64,000 nt of DNA, taken from Lingula anatina (lineage: Eukaryota; Brachiopoda; Lingulata; Lingulida; Lingulidae). Under the pieces are notes generated by a model that saw only the letters and a list, made by a program, of their open reading frames with translations, had not been told where the DNA came from and searched no databases. Made by a program: the position numbers and the translations under genes. Shown here in pieces: positions 50,901-62,400 of this stretch. Location: contig NW_019775902.1 in assembly GCF_001039355.2 (NCBI RefSeq), positions 457,612-521,611 of the forward strand. The letters are read 5' to 3'. Numbering within the stretch: position 1 is the first letter of the stretch; every line of letters starts with the position of its first letter.

Positions 50901-53024
50901 CATAAAACAGAATTGTTACCCTTGTTGAAGGCAGGCCGCGCCACCTACAGGAGGTAATTACAGGTACAGTACGTGGTAAACACAAACGCTATTAGACAAG
51001 GAGTCTTTAACGAGCACGTCCTAATGCTAAATTAGTGAAAATTTGGTGACACTTGGTGGTGTCATTTCAATTTAATGGACATTTCTTTGCCTCTGTGAAA
51101 GTCACAGTGAAGCGTCGGATTTGAGGGGGTACTCAGTACATGTAATAAATTAATTAATGGTATTAAATTTTGATATCTTCACTGCTAGTTTGTATTTTCT
51201 GTAACACTAATCATGTTAGTTATGGTATCTGGAATGAAAATCACTATCTATAACAAAGTTTTCCTGTGATGTGATCGTTTATAAATAAAAGCACATGATA
51301 GTGAAGGAGGGACAACCTTTTTGACCAATGTTGTATATACAGACATTGTATATAAATGCTCTTACAATCATTGGACAAAAGGAGAGGCCTACCCTCTGGA
51401 GATTGTTTGGTAGCATCAATAAACGGCCCGGTCTCTGAAGAAGGTGTCGAGCCTGAGTTGAGTTTCCAGGTATAATCATTCTCCCCAGGGGTGATATGGT
51501 AAGAACACGGCGTTCCATCCTCGAAATCACAGTTTTTGAATTCTGTGGAGAAACAGGTATAAAAGGCCATATTTATCTTACATAAGCAATTCCAAAGGAA
51601 CAATTCCAATCCAGTAAACGAGTGATCCCATTCTTGACTCGGGTAAATTAATACGAACAATGGGTCCATTATAAGTTACATGTACGTTTTCTTTAGTTCT
51701 GTGAGGCTATATTTGTTTGACAAAGAAATGATACCACAATCTTAAAACCCTACAATTTATGTTATCTATTTGATTGTGCACTAATTAACATTTCTGGAGC
51801 TGGTATTTTGATCATTGTGCCCTCATGTCTCCTTAGACAAATTCTAGTCTTACCAGTGCACGTGGTGTACGTAGAAACAGTGCAAATACTTGGCACTTAA
51901 TTCACTAGCTCTGGCAACAATACCTCATATCGATTAGTATAGTCATTCACATTTATGCCACAGTAGAAATGTGCAGATATCATATGTAAAAAAAAAAAAA
52001 AAAGGTGTATCATCAGTTTGAGCTTAATTAAAAGTATCAATTTTATTATACACATTTCATCCAAATATAAATGAAGGTTGTTTGAATCCATCGGGCTTCC
52101 CAACAGAAGGGCAGGTACAAGTATATTTGTACATGATATACAGGCAGTCTTAGTGTAGGCTTATGTGGGGTACAGGACAGGTTTCCGTTTAATCTACAGT
52201 ATCGAGAATGTCTGCAACGTTCTTTATTGAAATCAGATAGGGAAAATATTTTCCTTTGGACACCAAAACCACGTTTGATCACGCGTTATTTAGATTGTGC
52301 GTTGGCTAAACGTGTATCTGTATTTTTGTTCAATATGAAATTTAAAGAGTAAAGATTCTCACCACATTGCTTCTCATCTTCTCCGTTTTTACAGTCCATT
52401 TTTCCGTCACACATATCAATTTTGCTAATGCAGACATCACACTGGAACTCGTGGTCACGGCAAGCTAAAAGACAAATAAATGCACATTTATCATTTTGCT
52501 ATATTTATGACCACACTTACCACACTTTCTCAGGTAGCTTCCGCATGGTGAATGGAGCCGAGATTTATTAACTGTACCCCCGCAGGGACGACATGTGGGG
52601 AGGCGTGTGAGAGACGGAGAGACTATTAACAGATTAGGCGTTTTTTTCTTTTATGCACGCCCGCTATATTTAGATCCAGGATTTGTAAATCCTGACTCAA
52701 CTCGTTGTGAATGCGATCTTATATGCTACTATAATTAATGTGTTGAAAAAAGAGTCAACCGAAAACCTGATGTTTGACTTGAATTGTGGAGTTTTCATTC
52801 TCAGTGCTGCCTATCTTGGAATCCACCGTCCATGTTGTGTGTTTAACATTGATCATAGCAATGTAGGCGTTCCCTATTAATACCCTTTGCAGCAATTTTT
52901 AAGCAAGTTAAATTTTCAGTTCATAAGCAAAAATAACCCCATAAAACCGATGAGACGGAAGCGTTGTTACTGAAAACTATTGGCAGCCATTTGACTTTGT
53001 CATATCCAGAAATGATCGATAATG

Positions 53025-53056
<32 letters not shown>

Positions 53057-56000
53057 CTTACGACATATCGGTACTTCACATGGTTCGCATACAGCATCCT
53101 TTTCTACAGTGAAGCACCATGGACTTGTTGAATAACGACTCGGATTACGACAATAGTTCGAAGCATCTTGAATCTTTTCGTCCGGAAACATGCTTGCGTC
53201 TCTCATATTATACTGACGGACAGATGGTGAATCCCAACGCTGACACTTCTTTCCAGACCTGGTGAAGTCACGGTGACCTTGGTAGTAAGGCCCGGATGCT
53301 TTGACCTTGCAGTCCCGTTCTGTCATAAAAGAATATATGGGAATTACAAGCCGTACATGGTTTTTAAAACCCTGAAAAAAAAGTGAACCAGTTGGTTTAG
53401 CAGCCACATAAAATAAATCACGCCAGTAAGTTACAGTAGAAATAAGTTGGTCATTGGATGGCATGATGAGCAGATCATCGGGATGAATAGCTGATCAATG
53501 CTTGTATTTGTTTGATATAATATAAATTTATAATTTATCTGATACTTAAGAATGATGTGAATTTTTCTTCAGTCAACAGCTAATATTGAGATAGGTTTTA
53601 CCTCCAATATTTCTTCTCTGACTTATCTGATACTTAAATTGGAGAATTAAGTGTGGCCCCACCCGCCGCCCATATATTTACAAAACAAATGACAAAAAGT
53701 ATATAATAATAATAATAATAATAATAATTATAATAATAATAATGACTGATGACCTAGATCCGCCAGTGATAAGCAATTGCAATATTACATAGATAACTCA
53801 CCAAGATTAGAACACACGTCAATATACACGTCATCTATTGCTATAGTGCTGCGCGGGCCTCTTCCTCCATGTCCCTCTATAATAACCTGTTGGTAGATTT
53901 AAAATGAAATAATTAATTTAATCAAATAGTGTATGCAATGTATACATTACATTTAATCCAAAGAAATAAATATAAATAAAATAAGATGGTTTATGTCAAC
54001 TAGGTTTATCAAAGCCGTTGACCGTGTGACTTAAACATTTAGTGGTAAAATATTTTACTTGATGTTTTGTTAAGCATGATTTCTTGTTATAGAAGGTATA
54101 TTCCGACCATTCACATAATGTACACTGTACGTACCTCATAAAGTCCAGGCTGTATCTTTCCAAACGCCCTCTGCCATCCAAGACCCTGGTTGCGCTTTCT
54201 CCTCCATACCTCTTCCTTGGTGCCATCGGGAGACTGGGCGTATATTCTGAGATGCCCCACCTCTTCTCCGAACATATGATAAAACAGATGGATACAGCGC
54301 GGGTCTGTTGACTGGATCGTAGGCGAACGGAGACGTGCTATCCTATTCGGCTCGTTCAGGTACAGAAAATGGCCTGTAAAATCAACGAGTTTGAGTAGTC
54401 AAAAAGCAATTCTCTGCTAGACTACTGGAAGAAAAACAATTTCTGTATCAGTGCTGACATGTATATTAAAATACTTTGGAGATTGTGGTATTTGCCAGGT
54501 AAAGATACATGCACCAATTTTCCCTGCGATATAGGCGTACCTTTGCCAGAGGTGTGGTCAGCCAGTGGGCCAGTCCACATGTCCAGTGTGCTCCGACCTT
54601 GACCTCTCTCCCAACCCGCATCGTCTTGCAGGAAATTGCACAGGTCCTTGTCAAAGTCACACTCCGTCGGCGTTTCATCTAAAGTAGAAAAAAAGTGGAA
54701 AACACACGGTGGATCAAAAACCCATTTGGTAATTTCAGTCATTAGGGTAGTACATTTTAATTATTGACAATCCAAATTACTCAGATATCTTTGTTCTCGT
54801 AACGACTAGTTAAACGCATCAGAAAAAGAATTGATCCATTTTGTTGAATGGCGTGTGTGAACGTGCTCACCGTCACAACGAATTCGATCATAGTAGTCCT
54901 CTTTCTGACTGAACACAAGATCCACTCCTTCGGTTCTTTCGTTCAGAGAAGTTATCTTGCATTCTTTTAAGTCATTATCATAGACGAATGAGTTGCAATT
55001 CCACTCAGAAAATCGGAGGCAAGCTCGTTCGCAAACACAAGATGGCACACGTTTTATAATTTTATAATTGATGTCGTCGCCACGGCGCTTGAGTGTCCTG
55101 TCCGCCGTGATTTTGAAACGGTCTCTACATCCGGGACCTGGGAAAGGAAGTCAGAAAAAGAAAACAAATTTGAATAAACCAAACACTTTTCGTGTCGCAA
55201 AAGACTGGTGTAATTGAAAGCTTTCCAAATAACTTAACTAGGTTTAATGCACATAATCTATCAGTTAGGACCTTCCTATATAAAAGGATGGCTTGCTTTT
55301 TTCACAGTTGAAAAGGAAACTGCGTTAAGTACATAATTCAGCTTGTGTTGCAAAAAATGCAAATCGTGATACAATTTTTATATACAATAGACCGATATAC
55401 GTAATACAATGACAATAACAAAGAAAAAATATATTTGATATCAAAAATGTGTAAAATGACTGTAAATGACTCTCTCCGTCTATAAGGTTATTCTATTTTT
55501 GACACTTCATTAATGACATAAAGGAGCGGTTTCATTACATTAATAGTCTACCATGTACATCGAGTGATTTACCGTGCACAATAATATACTTGTTGACATA
55601 TTTACTGATGGACTCACTTTTGTAGTCGTCTTTCGTTTGCCAGAACTTCGTGTAGAAATCATGGATGCTGTCATACAGTCCCAAGTCAAATGTCGCCGTA
55701 GTTCTGATATTTAAAAAAATGTAGAAAAGTATAAATAGAAACCATCGATGTCAAACATAACCCATGAGTAACGTCTATGCAGGTACGTTTGCGATGGTGC
55801 GTGCGTGCATAAACATAGTCAGTTCATGTATTTACGTACATGCGCAGGCACGTATTTGCAAATGTCAGTATATGCATATTCGTGCTTGTATTTGCTGAAC
55901 CTTCAACATTGGGCTAGCGGTATATGCATTTCATTCAGTGTCACACTGCATATTGGGAAGTCGAGGACCAAAAAGAAATTCTTGAAAAATGGTGTACCTC

Positions 56001-58910
56001 AAGGGTCTGCACAAATACTTTTCCCCATCTACACCTCTGACTTACCTGAAACAGCTAGTGAACAGTACATCTATGTTGATGACATCGCCTTCATGACCTC
56101 TGGAACCTCAGTGTCTGGTCTCAATGATGTACTCAGTCAGGATCTCACAGACACCGATCAGTTCTTTAATGATTGGAGGCTAAAGATGAACAAGACCAAG
56201 GCAGTCAGCAGCCTATTCCATCTGGTCAATAACTTAGTAACCAGGAATTTGAAGTGAGATGTGATGACACCGTCATACCTTTCGAAAAGTTTCCGAAGTA
56301 CCTTGGCATGACATTGGATCGGAGCCTACAAGGCTCACATCAACAAGGTCGCTGCAAAGGTTGGGGCGAAAAACACCATCTTGAAGAGGCTGGCAGGAAC
56401 TACCTGGGGGGGGCAAACTTTCCCACCCTGAGAACTACCTCCCTTGCCCTGGCTTACTCCACTGCAGAATATTGCGCCCCTGTGTGGTGCAGGAGTAGCC
56501 ATACAAATACAATTGATACAGCCCTAAACAATTATCAGCATGAGGCTTATCACAGGATGTCTGAGATCAACACCAAAACCTTATCTCCCAGTACTACACG
56601 GCATACTTCCCCCAGATATCAGACAGGATCAACGCTGTCTCCAACTGGCCAACAGAGCACATGAGCCAGGACATCTATTGTTCCAGCGACTCCGGCAAGA
56701 TGAGGAATATACTAGGCTTTCCTCAAGTGCTCCACTGATTCCATACTTGCGAAAGTTAGAGGAGAACCAAAATGAAATGTCGACAGAGACATGGGAAATG
56801 GTGAAATGGCAGGAGGAATGGGCTGTCCTTCAAAATGGCAGACTGTATGACTTCATTCCTGAAGTGAGCACCCGACCACCTGGCCATGAGCTGGGTCGCC
56901 TATCATGGACTCGACTGAACCGCATCAGAACAGGTCAAGGCCGTTTCCGTGCTAACATGTTTGAATGGGGGCTCTGTCAATATCCAGCATGCAAGTATAA
57001 TCCTTTGACTTTTGATTCATGAGTGTACATTACTTGGATGAAAATGAAAAGAGGCAAAATACCCACGCACATACATGTAGGATCAGTTAAAGAACTATTT
57101 ATCAATTCACAAATCATCTGGCAACCGATAACAAACAAATCAAATTGGTCATTTCATTACAGTGACAATCAATGATTAATATTCAACTCTTGATTCAAGT
57201 TAACTGAAAAAGAAGGCAATTACCGCAAATGTCCCTCACCTCAAATGATTCTGGTTGCATATTGTCACCGCGGGGAAGTCTAGGGACTCACTGTGTATCA
57301 CTTCTACATTGACCACCTTGGGGTTGGTCAAGAAGTAGGCAATTCTGAACCCGGCGACAGTGCAAAAGAATATCGTAGCGGAAAGCACAATAAATGTCCA
57401 GATTATTCTGAAAATATTTAATGAAGAGGACATGGTAAGGTTCCATCAGCATTTAAGTCAGAATTAAAATCTTAGTCGACTTTGACCAAAGAAAAATCAG
57501 TAGTCTAAATAAATTAAAGGAGGTTATAGGCGTAGGGCTGAGGTAGATTACGTTTCCATTTGATTGGGCGAGTACATGTACCTTCTTCTTTGTAAGAAGA
57601 ATTATTCAAATAGAGTATGCTCTATTCCCTCACATACTCAATACTCACTGCAACGTCTTTAAAGGTACATGCGAACCGAACATCGGTGAAGTGTGGATTC
57701 CCAGTAAACCACTTCCATCTAAACCACTTCTACTAGTTTCTTATACCACTCAAATAAATTTGACATGCCAAGGGATAAACTGAATAGATCAATTGATCAG
57801 CCATAAAAGAGCTTTAGACTGCTCCTTTCTCTAGATTTTTGGTCGGAAATTGAGCCTACTTTAGTGACCTACTGTTCTGCCCCATTGACATACAGCATAG
57901 AATGCTAGCAGAAAAATCCGTTCAAACATCATTTTTGGGAAAAATTAAACAGTGCCGTTTGGTAATTCTCTTAGTTATACTATTTGAAACTATATGCTGG
58001 CATTTGGTCGGTTTTTGTGGCAAAATATTAGCTTTGTATGCATCTTTAACAGAAAGATGTATTTGGCTTATGCCCCGATACAGGGTCATGTCCGCGGTGA
58101 TATTAGTAGTGTAAACATATTGCCATCCCTGTGACAACTGCATTAATCACTACAATGTCAAAGAAATAACATTTTTCCTGAAATCTATTTGATTGTAGCT
58201 AGTGATTTCGTTGCATATAAACACTTTTGTAATTTTTTCTCCATTGTTAAGCTTTGTCTCGTCTTTATTTTCATGGCAACGCGTCAGCAACTGTACTTTA
58301 TGTGTTTATTTGTATATGGTGATGGAGCGTGAAATTAAGAGACCATTTCCAGGGACTATTGTGCTAAGTTTGGATCGAACGAGGGGATTCTCGCTCAATT
58401 GCAATTAACTTGGGCGGCTTAGATGTCTGTCACGCCTGCTGAGGCTGATATGGGGTAATTAACTATCGTTTAGCAGCTTTAGTTGGCTTCCCAGACATCT
58501 TAGCCGCTTGTGCTGAAAGCAGTTTAGCGAGGGACCCCGTGGAGTTGGACCGATCCTGTTAGATCGATCTAGGGATGGGAACCCAATCTAGCTATACATC
58601 ATCATATTTATGTACTTACGGTTCGCTATAATATCATCAAATTGATTCTTTACAAATCGTGTGTGTAGCCTAAACGCTCTTAAATCTAATGACAATCATC
58701 GTGTGATGCAGATAAAATTAATTCTCCCCCGTGACATTTGTCTATGCCAATATCCAGACAACAGAAAAAATTTGATGGCAAAACTGTCATCTACTTACGA
58801 GTTCATCAATAAAATGTTGACACAATTAGACCGGCATTATCAGGTATTTAGGTAGTTAGGGTTACAGTGCCAACTTTCTTTAGATTTCCATTTTATCTAT
58901 ATACTACATA

Positions 58911-58948
<38 letters not shown>

Positions 58949-59406
58949 TTCATGTACCTGGCTGAAGTGATGTTGGTAAGTGAATTTAACAAAACGAACC
59001 GACCAGACTCCTTCTCTCATTCTCTCTCTCTCTCCTTGTGTATGTGGAATTCAAGGTATTACACATAAAACAAATTTCCCAGGTTATTTCAGCTGCTTTA
59101 ATCAGCTGAGAGTAATTATCAACATATCGTTCAAGTGCACCGATACGTGAAATCCTCATTAAAACACACCCTTCGTCTAACTCTACATTTATTTAGCCAG
59201 ATATTTTTCCTGAAGAAAACTGTTAAACTAGGCACGTGCATGTACAAATTTAACGTAACAAACAAAGAGGTTCCACCCTATATCTAACTCTGTTTTATCC
59301 AAGCGGCCGATTTGGACAAACTGGCTTTGTACATCATTATATTGGCAATACCAATGCCTTGTTACTTTGACAGCCGCCCATTATGACATGGTATGTGTTG
59401 CAAGAT

Positions 59407-59449
<43 letters not shown>

Positions 59450-62400
59450 CAATTAAAATTTTTGTTTCAAAATGTTATGAAATGCTCTTTTTCATTCAAT
59501 GTTGTTTATTTTTTTATGCAATAATTTTTTCATTCAATGTTTGTGAACACGGAATTGTTGGTAGATTTAGAAACGAAGGCGTTCACTGGCTAATGTCGTG
59601 CGTGGAATCAGAGGTGTTACAATCATGCATACCGAAAATTAGGAAGAACGATCTCTCCAAGAACGATCCCTTGCGAGTTTAAGGCAAGTTTCAATTTTCA
59701 CTTTTAGCATATGCCAGATAATCCACCTACAGGACACATGGCGACTCTCCCCCATGCATAGGCATCTCACAGAGGGAAGTTTGGAATAACCCCCACCCTC
59801 CCGATTTAGATTCAGTATAAGTAAGTACCCGATTGCTTGTACTCATAACGGCCTTAAAAATTCTTAGGATAGGTTCAACCAGTCTATAATGTACTAGTAA
59901 TGGCCTGGAGGGTGGGTAGCCACTGAAGGACGCTGGTGATGACGCCACTTCACACATGTACAGGTATTGCATTTATCAATAAAATACGTTCATCAAAATG
60001 GAATTCAAGGTATTGCACTTAAAACAAATTTCCCAAGGGATGTGAGCTGCTTTAATCAGTTGTGAGTAATTATCAACATATCGTTCAAGTGCACCGATAT
60101 ATGAAATCTGCATTAAAACACACCCTTCTTCTAACTCTACATTTATTTAGCCAAATATTTTTTCCTGACGAAAACTGTTAAACTAGGCACGTGCATGTAC
60201 AAATTAAACGTAACTGGAAACAAAAAAAAAAAAAAAAAAAAACTCCACACTATATCTAACTCTGCTTTATCCAAGCGACCCATTTGGACAAGCTGACTTT
60301 GCACATCATTATCTTGGCAATACCAATGCCCTGTTACTTTGACAGCCGCCCATTATGGCATGGTATGTGTTGCACAAAACAGGCGTGACATATCCTCTTC
60401 GTTTGTTGTAAGCCCACATTGCAGTCTTCGTTCATTAGCTTCATTTACAAGCTAAGGTTCGTAGCATAGAACAATGTTCCATTGTATCCTTGTAGATACT
60501 GGGCCTGCTGTGATCATGAACTAGAGGAAGAAGGCAACTCCTCCTTCAAATCAACTCTTAATTGGAGGAGGAGAGTATAGGTATGCCTCAGAAATCGTCT
60601 TTTCCTTGTACAGTATTAGAGGTTGAAATTAATGTTTGTTGTCAAAAGTTTGTTGCAGTCTTGTTAGTTAATAAACAATGTTCAAAGAGATTTTAGCAGA
60701 TTTTTATTAGAATAACCAACAAAATGCCATGTTAGAGATTAGCCAATGAACGCCTTCGTTTCTAAGTCTACCCACAATTCCGTGTTCACGAACACTGAAT
60801 GAAAAAAAATATTGCATAAAAAATGAAACAGCATTAAAGGTAAAAAAAAAAAAAAAAAACTTATTGAATGAAAAAGTGACACGATATTGAATGAAAAAAT
60901 ATTACATGAAAAAACGAAACGTAGACAAAATTGAATGGAAAAAAAGTTATTGCATAAAAAATGAAACAACATTGATTGGAAAAGAGAATATTGCATAAAA
61001 TTTTGATACATTAAAAAACAAAACTTTAAATTGATTGAAATATATATTTATTGCCATAGCCCAAAAAAAGTTAAACGAGCTTGTGAGTTTTGGTGAAAGA
61101 GATATAATATTTTACATCCATTTACTCCGATGTTTCTTATCGCATTTGACAACTATGAGGAGTGTTGTCTTAACAAAATAAACCATTAGCTGGAGCTGTG
61201 AAATCTACTCTGTTTAATACCAGACGTATACATTGGACGACCATTCCCAGGAGATGGATTGCGGCCATTTTCACTTAGCCAAATCGGCACATGCATCGCA
61301 CATTTCATCAATGCCCGTATAATTGTGGTGTTTAATATAACAATACCTCTCCCTGTTATTGATTGTTAAAGGATGATAGAGCGTGTTCCATGTTAATAGA
61401 TGATTTAACACAGTCGGAGAAGTAATTGATCTGGTGGCAAGCTTGCAATATCGGGTTATAGTTTGGCATGTATTTCCCAAATACACATTTTTTATTCGAA
61501 TTTACTTCTACGCCATGTCTAGCTAACTTAGTTTATGATACTTATATGCATTGCATCAAAATTTATTAGATTATCTTTTTATTAGTTAACTAATTACTTT
61601 TGTTTATTTAAGATTCTCTATCTATGCAAGGAATGTACGTCGCACGTATTTTTACTTAAAGGAATAATAACTCTTCGTTTCGGCCAAAAAATGAATTTTC
61701 CTGGAGTAAACAACAATTTCCACATACTTACCAATGGTTAATGAATCCATTTTTACATTCAAAGTTAGTCCCTGTTTTTTCTAAAAAGTTTGGTTTTTTG
61801 TTAAAATCTCTTAAGAGATTTTAACAGAGTATAGCCATCAATGGAGGTCACGTGGTCTAAAGACAAGCTCAGTTATCAGAATAATAGCTATAACTACCGT
61901 TTTTGTGGTAAAACAGAATATATTATATTTCTATGAGTTATTCACAATGTTTTTAATGTGAAATATAGATCTCATACGAAGAGTCATTATCCCTTTAACC
62001 AGTGCAATGGCAGAATGTAAAACATGATGTATTATAAACGAAATTAATAATATAATATGGTTTAACCCCATAGAGCCCGTCACCGCATATGTGCAGTTCA
62101 ATTATTCAATTATTTATTTATTTATTATTTATTTACTAAAAACCACCTTTAAAAGATGAGTAAAGTAATAAATACATATATTTAATAACACAATATATAA
62201 GAACAGTAATTATCGCTTACGCCCCCCCCCCCAAAAAAAAAAAAAAGAAGAAAAAAAAGTCAGCCACATTTTGCACGTCGAAATTTGTTTCCTTCCACAG
62301 CCTTGTTGAAACCATGTTCCCCCTTTTTTTTACAACTGGGAAAAATGACCGCATTTTGCAACTGCAACGCATTTGCAACCAGGATTTTTTCTAAGTCCCT

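Noticed and set aside
50441-50985. Several open frames in 50.4-51.0 kb as possible host genes
   Set aside because: They lie within the decayed Tc1/mariner element.
52555-53464. Long minus-strand frame around kringle 1 starting [11 protein letters not shown]
   Set aside because: The part upstream of the acceptor at 53320 is intron read-through. Only 53062-53319 matches a kringle.
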